Positions 17,891 to 26,718 of a DNA stretch of 64,000 nt are shown here, piece by piece. The notes under the pieces are model-generated. The model was not told the DNA's origin. It did not search any database and saw only the letters and a list, made by a program, of their open reading frames with translations. The number at the start of each line of letters is the position of its first letter. Position 1 is the first letter of the stretch. Source of the stretch: JBBDYG01 sp040901765 (GTDB taxonomy: Bacteria; Planctomycetota; Planctomycetia; Pirellulales; Lacipirellulaceae); assembly GCA_040901765.1 (NCBI GenBank), contig JBBDYG010000124.1, positions 124,001 to 188,000 on the forward strand. The letters run 5' to 3'. Both the position numbers and the translations under genes were made by a program.

Positions 17891-19183
17891 ATGGCTCGCC
17901 GCAATCTCTCCCTACTGCTGTTCGCGCTTGCCTTCACGCTGCTGTGTTGGTCGCGCGCGGAGAAGAATCCCTACGCTCGCTACTTGAGCGAAAGCTTCAC
18001 CGCCATCGATGATGGGGCGCTGGAGCGCGTGCCGGGGGAGGAGTTGTTCGACACCGCCGTGACCAGTATGGTCGCGACGCTGCACAAACGGGGCGACGAG
18101 AATTCTCAATTCATACCGGCCGAACTAGCGGAGCCATTTTTATCGGAGATGCGTCAGGAGTTTGGCGGGATCGGTGTGCGGATCGCGTGGCAGGGCGACC
18201 CGCCACAGCTTACGGTGATGGGCCTCCCCGAGCCGGGATCGCCAGCGTTCGACGCCAAAATTCAGCCCGGCGATCGCATCGTGGCAATCGACGACACGCC
18301 AATGAGCGACATCGTGGCCGAAGGAATGGAGAAGCCACTGCTCCGGCTGCGCGGCGCGCCGGGCAGCACGGTGCGATTGACGATCGAGCGTGACGGCATC
18401 GGACAGCCGCTAAATATAAGCCTCGTGCGCGAGATCATCGTCGTTCATTCGGTCATCGGCGACCGTCGCCGCGCCGACGGATCGTGGGACTTTTTCCTAC
18501 CCGACGCACCCGGCATTGCCTACGTGCGAATAACGTCGTTTGGCGACAAAACGGTCGGCGAGTTGACGGCGGTGCTGGCGCGGTTGTCGCATGAAGGGAT
18601 GCAATCGCTCGTGCTGGACCTGCGCGATAACGCCGGCGGCGTGCTCGATGCCGCGGTGGGCGTGTGCGATCTGTTTCTCAAGGAGGACGCGCCGATTGTG
18701 GAAATCCGCGGTCGCGAACGGAAGTTACAAGAACGCTTTACCTCCTCCGGAAAAGGGAAGTACACGCAACTTCCGATCGCCGTGCTAGTGAACGGCGACT
18801 CAGCGAGCGCGTCGGAGATTGTCGCCGCCTGCCTGCAAGACAACCAGCGGGCGGTGGTAGTAGGCGAGCGATCGTTCGGCAAAGGAACGGTGCAGCACGC
18901 GATCCTGATCGAACCGGGCCGCACCCGCAAGAGTTGGCTCAAGCTTACATCGGCCAGTTATTGGCGGCCGAGCGGCGCGAACATCCACCGCACGAGCGAT
19001 GCACCTGCCAACGGCGCTTGGGGCGTCTCGCCAAACGACGGATTTGAAATCGAACTTGATGCCGATGCGCAGGCGGCCTTGCGGAAATCCCGCTTCAAAC
19101 GCGATGTCGATGTGAGTAAAGACGCCAAGCCGATCGACGATCCGGCGCTCACACGGGCGGTGGAGTTTCTGCAATCGAAGTAG
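17891..19183 (+). CDS. S41 family C-terminal processing protease
   Basis: This 430-residue serine protease has an N-terminal signal anchor (LSLLLFALAFTLLCW, 6-20), a PDZ domain (about 90-175, with GIGVRIAW and IQPGDRIVAIDDTPM) and the S41 catalytic domain. The Ser-Lys pair is visible as NGDSASASE (Ser306) and GERSFGKGTVQ (Lys331), 25 residues apart as in CtpA. VLDLRDNAGG (241-250) is the substrate-channel loop. The protein probably trims or degrades envelope proteins. It is a single gene between repeats B1 and A2; the start is the first ATG and gives a good signal sequence. Confidence 0.93.
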   Translation: MARRNLSLLLFALAFTLLCWSRAEKNPYARYLSESFTAIDDGALERVPGEELFDTAVTSMVATLHKRGDENSQFIPAELAEPFLSEMRQEFGGIGVRIAWQGDPPQLTVMGLPEPGSPAFDAKIQPGDRIVAIDDTPMSDIVAEGMEKPLLRLRGAPGSTVRLTIERDGIGQPLNISLVREIIVVHSVIGDRRRADGSWDFFLPDAPGIAYVRITSFGDKTVGELTAVLARLSHEGMQSLVLDLRDNAGGVLDAAVGVCDLFLKEDAPIVEIRGRERKLQERFTSSGKGKYTQLPIAVLVNGDSASASEIVAACLQDNQRAVVVGERSFGKGTVQHAILIEPGRTRKSWLKLTSASYWRPSGANIHRTSDAPANGAWGVSPNDGFEIELDADAQAALRKSRFKRDVDVSKDAKPIDDPALTRAVEFLQSK

Positions 19184-19260
19184 TCGGTCTACGTTCATAG
19201 GAGGAGTTGCACCTTTGTTGCAAATACAACAAGCAGTTTGGATCGCCGCACAGAATTCTT

Positions 19261-19476
19261 CATCCCGGAGGGATGGCAGCCATTAGCCGGTAGTCGCGAA
19301 GCGCACCACCGGAAACTGTAAGTAAACCGAATAGCACCCCAGCAGGGGTGCCAGCAATCAAGCGACCATGAATATCGCTGGCACCCCTGCCGGGGTGCGT
19401 CTTCCAGTCGCTCAAGTTACCGGCAGTGGCGCTTGCGCTTACTGCCGGCTAATGGCTGCCAAGCCTCCGGCTTGAA
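19261..19476. repeat. Family A palindromic element, compact copy A2
   Basis: Left half: CATCCCGGAGGGATG, GCCATTAGCCGGTAGTCGC...ACCACCGG and GCACCCCAGCAGGGGTGC. Right half: GCACCCCTGCCGGGGTGC, CCGGCAGTGGCGC...CTGCCGG, CTAATGGCTGCC and AAGCCTCCGGCTTGA. It fills most of the 392-base gap between the protease and lgt. Confidence 0.9.
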
Positions 19477-19575
19477 ACGCGACACCGTCGCATGTTCGCC
19501 GAGAATGATTGTTCGACGGTGCGAAGTGGCGACAACTCATCTCTCTAGTGTAGATGCATGAGTATATCTGGACCC

Positions 19576-20775
19576 CTACTTTGGCCACGCCAGGCTTGGC
19601 GCTCGGCGAAGCAGCCAGTACCAGCCGCCCACCATCAGCACGAGCAGGACCACGCTCAGATTTTGCGAGATGCTTAGGCCCGTTCCGAAGATTGCCGATT
19701 CATCGACCCGGATGATTTCGATCAGGAATCGCGCGATCGGATAGATGGTAAGCAACAAGGCGGTGACCTCGCCATCGCGGCGGCGGAACGGGTAATAGGA
19801 CCACAGAAACCACGCCAGCAGCGCGGCGTTGATCGCGCTGTAAATCTGCGTCGGATGCACCGGCAGACTGCGGCTTGGGGCGACGATCACGCCGCGGCCG
19901 GATTCGATGCGCACGTCATCGCCGCTCGTGAAGGCGGCGAACAAGATGCGGTTCGCGTCGGTGATCGACGCGGGGGCCTTACCATTTAGCGCTATTACAA
20001 CGTCGTGGTCGGTGGGATCGCTACCGTCACCGGGCAAGACCACGAGCCGGCCTTTGCTGTCGTTGTCGAGCAGCGCTCCCGGCAACCGGCCGTTTTTGAC
20101 TTGATCCGCGTAGGGCGGGCTTTGGATTGGAAACCGCACGGCCCACGGCACGTCGGACAGCCCGCCATAGCAGCAACCGTTCAGCAAGCAGCCGATGCGA
20201 CCGAACGCCAAGCCGACCGCGAGGCTCGGCGCGATGAGATCGGCCATGGCGAGCATCGGCAACTTGTGTCGCCGCACGAACCACACGAAGGCAATCGCCG
20301 CGCCGATCAACGCGCCGTACACGACGAGTCCGCCTTCCGTAAACTTGAAAACATTGATGATTGGTTGCTTCGAGAACCGCTCCCAGTATTCGATCACAAA
20401 GAAGAGCCGAGCGCCGATAATGCCGGCGACAAACAGGCTCATTGCCAGGGAATAAATGACGTCGGGATGCAGTCCTTGTTGGTGCGCGCGATAGGCGGCC
20501 AGCGCCACGCCGCTCAGCCCACCGACGAGGAGCATCACGCCGTAGCCGCGGATCGGCAGGCCGTCGGGAAAGAACTTCGGCAAGAACACGATCAACGCTG
20601 CAACGACGGCGAGCATCGCGATTGCGTAGATAATGTCGCCGCGCGGAGCGCCCCGACGGGCGAGCTGCACGACGCCCCATCCCGCCGCGACGAACCATAT
20701 CGCCAGCAGCACGCCGACGCCAAAGAGTGGCACGCCGCCTAGTTCGATTGGGATGCGGAAAAGTTCGCTGCACAC
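19576..20775 (-). CDS. lgt: Prolipoprotein diacylglyceryl transferase with an inserted domain
   Basis: Lgt attaches diacylglycerol to the lipobox cysteine of lipoprotein precursors in the inner membrane. The 399-residue protein keeps the family landmarks: GVALAAYRAHQQGL, GGLVVYGALIGA, the signature GRIGCLLNGCCYGG, HPTQIYSA and ARFLIEIIRVDE, spread over about seven membrane helices. It is about 110 residues longer than usual. Most of the extra length lies between the GCCYGG signature and HPTQ, where DVVIALNGKAPASITDANRI looks PDZ-like. The GTG at 20775 (then CSELFRIP) is preferred to an upstream ATG at 20850, whose added residues come from a repeat. Confidence 0.9.
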   Translation of the reverse strand: MCSELFRIPIELGGVPLFGVGVLLAIWFVAAGWGVVQLARRGAPRGDIIYAIAMLAVVAALIVFLPKFFPDGLPIRGYGVMLLVGGLSGVALAAYRAHQQGLHPDVIYSLAMSLFVAGIIGARLFFVIEYWERFSKQPIINVFKFTEGGLVVYGALIGAAIAFVWFVRRHKLPMLAMADLIAPSLAVGLAFGRIGCLLNGCCYGGLSDVPWAVRFPIQSPPYADQVKNGRLPGALLDNDSKGRLVVLPGDGSDPTDHDVVIALNGKAPASITDANRILFAAFTSGDDVRIESGRGVIVAPSRSLPVHPTQIYSAINAALLAWFLWSYYPFRRRDGEVTALLLTIYPIARFLIEIIRVDESAIFGTGLSISQNLSVVLLVLMVGGWYWLLRRAPSLAWPK

Positions 20776-20811
20776 GGGGGGTCGGAGGCCAGAGGTCAGA
20801 GGTCGGGGAAG

Positions 20812-20881
20812 AAGCGATGAACGATGAGCGCGGAGCGATGATGTCTTCAACTCATCGTTTATCGTTCATCGTTCATCGCTC
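20812..20881. repeat. GATGAACGATGAGCG inverted repeat
   Basis: GCGATGAACGATGAGCG at the left pairs with CATCGTTCATCGTTCATCGC at the right. A related single arm lies at about 52453-52480. It overlaps the last codons of panC. Confidence 0.6.
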
Positions 20882-21729
20882 AATTCGAGTCGCACATTAT
20901 CAATCAGTCGCGTGCCGCCGACAATTGCGGCGATCGCTACGACCGTGGGGCCGTCGATTCGCGTTACCGGTTCGACGGTGCCGTCGCGCAGCAGTGCGAT
21001 GTACTGGACCTCAACACCGCCGGCGGCGGCGAGGTGCTGTCGCATCGCGGTTTCGATCGCTTGCGGATCGCGCTCGCCCGCGCGATGCAGCTTCTCGGCC
21101 AACCGCAGGCTTTCCGAAAGCGCGACGGCGCGGCGGCGATCGCCCGCACTTAAATAAGCGTTTCGCGAGCTGAGGGCCAGACCATCTGGCTCGCGGACCG
21201 TGGGACAGACCCGAATCTCGATCGGCACGTTCAGATCGCGGACCAGTTGCCGCACCACGAGCGACTGCTGGTAATCTTTTTGACCGAAATACGCCCGGTC
21301 GGCCGGGGCAAGCTGGAACAGCTTCATTACCACGGTGGCAACGCCCCGAAAATGACCGGGCCGGAACTCTCCATCGAGCGGCCCGGCAACAACGCCCACG
21401 TCGATCGTAGTACCAAAGCCCGGCGGGTACATCTCTTCGACTGCGGGCGTGAACACGATGTCGCAACGCCGCTCGGCAAGGAGTGCGAGGTCACGGCTGA
21501 CATCGCGTGGATATTTGCCGAGGTCGTCGTTCGGCCCAAACTGTGTGGGGTTGACGAAGACGGTGGCGACGACCAGATCGCACTCTCGCCGCGCCGCATC
21601 GATCAGGCTCAGGTGCCCCTCGTGGAGCGCGCCCATCGTAGGTACGAGGCCGACCGTGTGTCCAGCATGCTGCGCGGCGCGCACCACGGCACGCAGTTCG
21701 GTGCCGGTGGTGAGGGTGCGAAGGGACAT
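20866..21729 (-). CDS. panC: Pantothenate synthetase
   Basis: PanC joins pantoate and beta-alanine with ATP, the last step of vitamin B5 synthesis. The 287-residue protein has the nucleotidyltransferase motif PTMGALHEGH (30-39), VFVNPTQFGPNDDLGKYPR, FRPGHFRGVATVV, YFGQKDYQQ and LALSSRNAYLS with the KMSKS-like end. Length and motif order are normal. It is followed downstream on the same strand by lgt and preceded by folK (42-base gap), so cofactor genes are grouped here. The last few codons lie in a repeat. Confidence 0.95.
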   Translation of the reverse strand: MSLRTLTTGTELRAVVRAAQHAGHTVGLVPTMGALHEGHLSLIDAARRECDLVVATVFVNPTQFGPNDDLGKYPRDVSRDLALLAERRCDIVFTPAVEEMYPPGFGTTIDVGVVAGPLDGEFRPGHFRGVATVVMKLFQLAPADRAYFGQKDYQQSLVVRQLVRDLNVPIEIRVCPTVREPDGLALSSRNAYLSAGDRRRAVALSESLRLAEKLHRAGERDPQAIETAMRQHLAAAGGVEVQYIALLRDGTVEPVTRIDGPTVVAIAAIVGGTRLIDNVRLELSDER

Positions 21730-21771
21730 GCGGCGGAGGGAAAATGGGTAGGCAATGCAACATTCTACGCG

Positions 21772-22722
21772 CTACGAGGCCGGTCGGCACAGGTCAGGCC
21801 AGACGGCTACCAGCGCGGCGGCGGCTTCGGTTAACAGGTCGGCGGAGTCGGACCGCGGGTCGAGGGTCAGCGTGGGGATTGCCGTGAAGAGGCATGACAT
21901 GGGATTGGGTGCTGGATTCTCCCCTTGGCAGCGATTCCAAAGGTCATGGTCGTGGAGGCTGCCATGCACGTGAAGGTACTCGTCCATTTGATCCTGGGGC
22001 ATCGCGAAGAATATCTGCAATTTAGGCAGCGACGCGTCCGGCTCCCTTCCGGAAACCCAGTGTCGATAATGCTCCTGCATGAACAAATCGGGAGCGAGGA
22101 GGTTGTCGCGAATTCGGAGCGCCGGAAACAGTTGCCACTGCGAGGCCGGGTACGTAGACAGGGAAGCGAACGACTGCGAGGGAAAGCGGCACAGCAGGTC
22201 TTCGACGAGTCGCCGCCGATCGTCGGCCACGCCGCCGCAGATGACCAACACATCTTCCGCATGTTGCAAATGATGCCACAGCGCGCCGATTGAAACGCCC
22301 AATACCGGGTGAACCATGTCGGCGGCAATTTCCGCCGCCGGGGCGAGCACGAACGGCCGAAACGACATCCGCGGATGAGGAACTTGCAGGTCCGGCTCCT
22401 CGATCACCCGGTCGTCGTAAAGCAGAATATCGATGTCGAGCGGGCGGGCGGCCCAGCGCTCGGTGCGTTCGCGACCGAGTTGCTGTTCGATCTGCTGCAA
22501 TTCGCGACGCAGTTCGGCGGGGTGCAGCGCGGTATTGAGGAGCACGGCGCCGTTAAGAAACTCTCCCTGTCCGGGAGGCCCGCCGACGGGACGGGTCGCG
22601 TGCCACTTGCTACGGGCCATGACCTGCGTGCCCGGTAGATCGCCAATCTCCGCCACCGCCGCATCGAGCGTCGCACCCCGATCGCCGAGGTTCGAGCCCA
22701 ATGCTAGCAACACGCGCGGCAT
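21772..22722 (-). CDS. folK: HPPK (FolK) with an extra C-terminal domain
   Basis: FolK transfers pyrophosphate from ATP to 6-hydroxymethyl-dihydropterin in folate synthesis. Residues 1-155 are a complete HPPK: LLALGSNLGD, KWHATRPVGGPPGQGEFLNG and ERWAARPLDIDILLY with the two metal-binding aspartates (96, 98). Residues about 157-316 are an added domain with VLVICGGVADDRRRLVEDLL and PKLQIFFAMPQDQMDEYL. These resemble, in order, the P-loop strand and a later strand of a deoxynucleoside kinase, but the G-K-T residues are missing. The added domain may be a decayed kinase; this is inference. Confidence 0.9.
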   Translation of the reverse strand: MPRVLLALGSNLGDRGATLDAAVAEIGDLPGTQVMARSKWHATRPVGGPPGQGEFLNGAVLLNTALHPAELRRELQQIEQQLGRERTERWAARPLDIDILLYDDRVIEEPDLQVPHPRMSFRPFVLAPAAEIAADMVHPVLGVSIGALWHHLQHAEDVLVICGGVADDRRRLVEDLLCRFPSQSFASLSTYPASQWQLFPALRIRDNLLAPDLFMQEHYRHWVSGREPDASLPKLQIFFAMPQDQMDEYLHVHGSLHDHDLWNRCQGENPAPNPMSCLFTAIPTLTLDPRSDSADLLTEAAAALVAVWPDLCRPAS

Positions 22723-22730
22723 GAGTTCCT

Positions 22731-22874
22731 AGCCACGGATGAGTTGAAACCGCTAATGGACGCTAATGAAGATAGAATAACCACGGAGCCATATCAAATA
22801 CTAGTGTTAATTAGCGCTTATCAGCGGTACGTAAGTCGTTTTATCCGTGTTCGATCCGTGTTTTATCAGTGGCT
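22731..22874. repeat. Family D palindromic repeat, copy D2
   Basis: AGCCACGGAT, then CGCTAATGGACGCTAATG at the left; ATTAGCGCTTATCAGCGG and ATCCGTG... at the right, ending TCAGTGGCT. It is more diverged than D1 or D3. The remaining 440 bases up to hemDE show no gene. Confidence 0.7.
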
Positions 22875-23318
22875 GAAAATTCCTCTCTGCGAACACTGCG
22901 TCACCAGCGATTTCATTCGTAAAAAAGGGGAGGGGCCTCCAAGCCGCGTCGAAGCGCCGACTGTTGTATCCCTTCGGTCGCCGCCTCCCAATTTCTAAAA
23001 ATGCACATATCGATGCGCGTAGCGCAAGACAGTTTTTCCTACCGAGAAAATATCCGACGACGGGAAAGTGTGCGCCGCACAATGCCCGATTGGCATTGCG
23101 ATTCGGGTCGGCGCTGCCTCATCAACTTTAGCGAAGCATCGAATCTGATTGAGTGGCGATGCCCAGCGTCCGCAGTTTGCCGTAGGAGCCAGTGAATGTC
23201 AAGCATCATTTTTTGCCGCTAAAAAACAGTGTTATCTGCGATCAACTTTAATGCGCCGCGCGCACCGCTGACGCTATCATCGCCGAACCACTACAATTCA
23301 AGGGGAATGTGGATCCGC

Positions 23319-23393
23319 TGTCGGCTGTTCGCTGTCGGCTATCGGCCAGAAAAAATAAGTGAAGCTTCTGGCCGATAGCCGATGGCCGACAGC
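23319..23393. repeat. Long hairpin before hemDE
   Basis: GCTGTCGGCTATCGGCCAGA at 23331 pairs with TCTGGCCGATAGCC and GGCCGACAGC at 23367-23393 across an AT-rich loop. A CTGTCGGCTG unit is duplicated just upstream. It ends 26 bases before the hemDE start, so it would be in the leader if transcription starts upstream. Confidence 0.7.
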
Positions 23394-23419
23394 TAAAGGC
23401 CCTTGAACTTGGAGCCGCC

Positions 23420-25369
23420 TTGTCGTCGCAAGAAATTTCTTTTGCCGGACTTCGTGTCGCCGCGTTTGAAAGTCGCCGCGCCGACGATATGGCGCGATTG
23501 ATCGAGCGCCTCGGTGGCCGACCGCTTGTAAGTCCGTCGATGCGCGAGATACCGCTGGCGCACAATCGCCCGGTTGTGGAATTTGCGCATCGCGTTATGG
23601 CGGGCCAGGTCGACGTGATTGTATTTCTCACGGGGGTCGGCGCTCGGATGTTGGTCGAGCAAGTCGAGCGGCATGTAAATCGCGAAACATTTCTCGGCGC
23701 GATTTCGGACATCAAGTCGGTGGTCCGCGGCCCCAAGCCGTTGGCGGTGCTCAAAGAATGGGGCATCGCACCGACATTGCGCGTGCCGGAACCAAACACC
23801 TGGCGCGATCTGCTCGCGACGCTCGACGCGCACCTGCCGGTTGCCAATTTGGTCGTCGGTTTGCAGGAGTACGGGATTTCCAATCCAAGCTTGATTGCCG
23901 GCCTGGAGGCCCGCGGCGCGACCGTCGATGCGGTGAAGGTCTACCAGTGGGCGTTGCCCGAGGACACCGCGCCACTGGAAGAAAATGTGCGGCGAATTGC
24001 CGCCGGCGAGGTGGACGTGCTGATGTTTACCTCGGCGAACCAGATTCGCAACTTGCTGGCACTGGCGACGCGGCTTGGATTGGAAACGGAACTGCGCGCG
24101 GCGATCCGTAATGTAGTGGTCGCCTCGGTGGGACCGACGACAAGCGAAACGCTCTCACAGATGCAACTGCCCGTTGATCTGGAACCGAGCCACCCGAAGA
24201 TGGGGCACTTGGTACAAGAGACCGCCGAGCGCGCCGCGGAGATTTTGGCGCGCAAGCGGCAGGTTGCGAAGACGCTAAGCGTCGCGCAACGGATTCCAGC
24301 GGAGCGCGCCCAATGGGTCGGCGCAGGCGAGGCGTGGTACGACAGCCCGTTCATGAAAGCGTGCCGCCGCGAAAAGGCACCCTACACGCCCATCTGGTTA
24401 ATGCGGCAAGCGGGGCGCTACATGCCCGAATATCGCGCCACTCGCGCGAAGGTGTCGTTTCTCGAACTGTGCAAGAACCCGCAGCTTGCCAGCGAGGTGA
24501 TGTGCGTCGCGGTTGAGCGGCTCGGCGTCGATGCGGCGATTATTTTTTCCGACCTGCTGCCGATTCTCGAACCGATGGGAATGGAGTTAGAGTTCACTCC
24601 GGGCGATGGACCGGTGATCCACAATCCCCTGCGCGAGGCGGCGGACGTCGATCGCGTCGTCGATCTGGAAAGCACTGACGCGCTCCATTTCGTGATCGAG
24701 ACCGTGCGGCAAACGCGGGCCGACTTGCCGGCGACGATTCCGTTGATCGGCTTTGCCGGCGCGCCGTTCACGCTGGCCAGTTACGCCGTGGAGGGCGGTG
24801 CGAGCCGCAGTTATCTCCACACCAAGACGCTCATGTACCGCGATGAAGGCGCCTGGCAAGCCCTCATGGAGCGATTGGCCCGAGCGGTGACGCTTTACCT
24901 CAATGCGCAGATCGCCGCCGGCGCGCAGGCGGTGCAAGTGTTCGACAGTTGGGTCGGATGCCTTGGGCCGGACGATTATGTCCGCTACGTCCAGCCCTAC
25001 GTGCGGCAGGTGTTCGCGAATCTCGCGCCCGGCGTGCCGGCGATTCACTTCGGCACGGGCAACCCGGAATTACTATCCCACATGGCCGCCGCCGGGGGAC
25101 ATGTAATCGGTCTCGATTGGCGGATTCGGCTCGACGATGGCTGGCAGTGCGTCGGACATGACCGCGCCGTGCAAGGCAACCTCGACCCGCTCGTGCTGCT
25201 CGCCCCACGCGAAGAACTACGCCGCCGAGCGAAGGAAGTGCTCGATCAGGCGGCGGGCCGACCGGGGCACATCTTCAACCTCGGCCACGGCGTGCTGCCG
25301 CAGACGCCACCCGACCAGGCGCGGGCGCTGGTGGAGATGGTGCATGAGATGAGTGGGGCACTGGCTTAG
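23420..25369 (+). CDS. hemDE: Fused uroporphyrinogen-III synthase / decarboxylase
   Basis: One 649-residue chain joins two consecutive enzymes of heme and corrin synthesis. Residues 1-275 are HemD-like (closing of hydroxymethylbilane): FAGLRVAAFESRRADDMARL, VIVFLTGVGARMLVEQVERH and VDVLMFTSANQIRNLLALA. Residues about 310-649 are HemE (decarboxylation of the acetate side chains): WLMRQAGRYMPEYR, AIIFSDLLPILEPMGMELEF, GFAGAPFTLASYAVEGG, QVFDSWVGCLGP and NLGHGVLPQTPPD. The start is TTG at 23420 with GGAG nine bases upstream; no ATG in frame lies nearby. Heme-pathway neighbours are not seen. Confidence 0.93.
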   Translation: MSSQEISFAGLRVAAFESRRADDMARLIERLGGRPLVSPSMREIPLAHNRPVVEFAHRVMAGQVDVIVFLTGVGARMLVEQVERHVNRETFLGAISDIKSVVRGPKPLAVLKEWGIAPTLRVPEPNTWRDLLATLDAHLPVANLVVGLQEYGISNPSLIAGLEARGATVDAVKVYQWALPEDTAPLEENVRRIAAGEVDVLMFTSANQIRNLLALATRLGLETELRAAIRNVVVASVGPTTSETLSQMQLPVDLEPSHPKMGHLVQETAERAAEILARKRQVAKTLSVAQRIPAERAQWVGAGEAWYDSPFMKACRREKAPYTPIWLMRQAGRYMPEYRATRAKVSFLELCKNPQLASEVMCVAVERLGVDAAIIFSDLLPILEPMGMELEFTPGDGPVIHNPLREAADVDRVVDLESTDALHFVIETVRQTRADLPATIPLIGFAGAPFTLASYAVEGGASRSYLHTKTLMYRDEGAWQALMERLARAVTLYLNAQIAAGAQAVQVFDSWVGCLGPDDYVRYVQPYVRQVFANLAPGVPAIHFGTGNPELLSHMAAAGGHVIGLDWRIRLDDGWQCVGHDRAVQGNLDPLVLLAPREELRRRAKEVLDQAAGRPGHIFNLGHGVLPQTPPDQARALVEMVHEMSGALA

Positions 25370-25395
25370 AGATTGTAGTATCGCCCACTAATTGC

Positions 25396-25437
25396 TTGGA
25401 TTTTCAGCGGCCAGAAGGTATGATAGTTTATCATACC
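25396..25437 (+). promoter_or_regulatory. Promoter and operator of the MazEF-like operon
   Basis: TTGGAT (25396-25401), 17 bases, TATGAT (25419-25424). The -10 is covered by a perfect inverted repeat GGTATGATA-GTT-TATCATACC (25417-25437). This is the expected form of a self-repressed toxin-antitoxin promoter. Confidence 0.65.
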
Positions 25438-25453
25438 GACCAGGAAACATGCG

Positions 25454-25696
25454 ATGAACAGCGCAAAAATTGCCATTACCCTTGACCCAGAACTCCTCGC
25501 CCGACTCGACCGCCTCGTGAAGGAGCGGCGCTTTCCGAATCGAAGTCGCGCGGTGCAGGAGGCCTTGCGCGATAAGCTCGAACGGCTTGAGCGTAGTCGG
25601 CTGGCCCGCGAATGCGCCATGCTTGACCCTCAATTCGAGCAACAACTTGCTGACGAACTCGTAGCGGAAGACCTGGAGCAATGGCCCGAATACTGA
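25454..25696 (+). CDS. Ribbon-helix-helix antitoxin (MazE/CopG-like)
   Basis: The 80-residue protein starts MNSAKIAITLDPELLARLDR and continues LVKERRFPNRSRAVQEAL, the ribbon-helix-helix signature (strand, helix, N/S-RS-A helix). Its acidic C-terminus (ADELVAEDLEQWPEY) should bind the toxin. An AGGA ribosome site precedes the ATG. The stop lies 16 bases inside the MazF-like gene, giving tight coupling. It probably binds the palindrome at 25417-25437. Confidence 0.85.
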   Translation: MNSAKIAITLDPELLARLDRLVKERRFPNRSRAVQEALRDKLERLERSRLARECAMLDPQFEQQLADELVAEDLEQWPEY

Positions 25697-26019
25697 GGGG
25701 TGATATTGTCTGGGCGGACCTGAATCCCGTGCGAGGGAGCGAGCAAGCCGGCCACCATCCGGTCGTTGTCATCAGCGAAGATGTCTTCAACGCGCGCTCC
25801 GGCACCGTGATCGCGCTGGCAATCACTAGCCATCCACAACGGGCAGGGTTTCCGTTGACGCTCGAGTTGACGGATGCCAAGCTTCCCAAGCGCTCGTGGG
25901 TGAAGATCAGCCAGATTCGCACGCTCTCAACGCAGCGCATTGGCAAGAAGCTTGGCCGAGTTGCGCCCGAGGCGTTGGACCGGCTGATCGAAGGCCTGAA
26001 CGAGATCATCGGTTCCTAG
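25681..26019 (+). CDS. mazF: MazF/PemK-type endoribonuclease toxin
   Basis: The 112-residue protein has the family start ILRGDIVWADLNPVRGSEQA, then GHHPVVVISEDVFNARSGTV, ITSHPQRAG and LPKRSWVKISQIRTLSTQRI with the C-terminal LGRVAPEALDRLIEGLNEII. This matches MazF/PemK toxins, which cut mRNA at short sequences. The second gene of the operon, it overlaps the antitoxin by 16 bases. Activity is inferred from the family. Confidence 0.9.
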   Translation: MARILRGDIVWADLNPVRGSEQAGHHPVVVISEDVFNARSGTVIALAITSHPQRAGFPLTLELTDAKLPKRSWVKISQIRTLSTQRIGKKLGRVAPEALDRLIEGLNEIIGS

Positions 26020-26060
26020 CAAGGCGCGGGAGCTGATCGAGCAAGAAATAAGCGCTGCGC

Positions 26061-26101
26061 AATAAAAACCGCACGCCCGATGGCATTCCATCGGGCGTGC
26101 G
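26061..26101 (-). terminator. Rho-independent terminator
   Basis: A perfect 14-base-pair stem (CGCACGCCCGATGG and its inverse) with a 4-base loop, followed on the minus strand by GTTTTTATT. It serves the minus-strand gene ending at 26131 and also lies downstream of mazF on the other strand. Confidence 0.85.
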
Positions 26102-26130
26102 CGGCTCGCGGGGCGGACTCTTCGGAGGGG

Positions 26131-26718
26131 TCAGTCGTTCTTCTCGAACTTGTGAACCAGCTTCTTGATGTTGTCGAAGTTTTTGAACTTCACGTTGCCG
26201 CCGTTGCCGAACTGGGGCTTCGACTTCTGGGTGATCGGTCCGACGATTGGGCCGGGATAGCCATGGCCGTGTCCGACATGTTCGTCGTAATAGTTTCCAC
26301 CGTGACCGACGATGTGCGACTTCGGCGTGACGGGTCCGACATTGCAGCCGGGAAGGTAGGTTTGCCGGTAGGCGATCTGCCCGGTGTGAACATCGCGAAT
26401 CGCAAGCCGCACAAAACCGCCGTTGTAGACGGCTTGCCTCAGTGCATTGCGCCACGCACCGTGGTAATCGAGTCGGTAGTTGTTAAGACGCAGGATCGCG
26501 TCGCCTGGCTCCAGGCCCATGCGGCCGGCAATGCTGTTGTAGCGAACGTGGGTCAGCACTTCACCGTAACCGGAGACGTTGTAGCTATTGAAACCGAAGG
26601 TTGGCAGCGGGCCGTGACCGGGGTGGAGCAACGCCTGGGGGTGGGTCGCATGGGCCACGGCAGCCAAGGTCAAAGCGAGCAAAGCGGACAGTGCCGAGTT
26701 GCGAACGGTGGCGGTCAT
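26131..26718 (-). CDS. Secreted PDZ-like protein, function unknown
   Basis: The 195-residue product has a signal peptide (NSALSALLALTLAAVAHA) and a His/Gly-rich mature N-terminus. A PDZ-like domain follows (residues about 45-125: YGEVLTHVRYNSIAGRMGLE, PGDAILRLNNYRLDYHGAWR, VRLAIRDVHTGQIA). The tail is rich in Gly, His and Lys. No protease domain is attached, so it may bind another envelope protein. Transcription ends at the clear terminator just downstream. Domain call is moderate; role unknown. Confidence 0.65.
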   Translation of the reverse strand: MTATVRNSALSALLALTLAAVAHATHPQALLHPGHGPLPTFGFNSYNVSGYGEVLTHVRYNSIAGRMGLEPGDAILRLNNYRLDYHGAWRNALRQAVYNGGFVRLAIRDVHTGQIAYRQTYLPGCNVGPVTPKSHIVGHGGNYYDEHVGHGHGYPGPIVGPITQKSKPQFGNGGNVKFKNFDNIKKLVHKFEKND

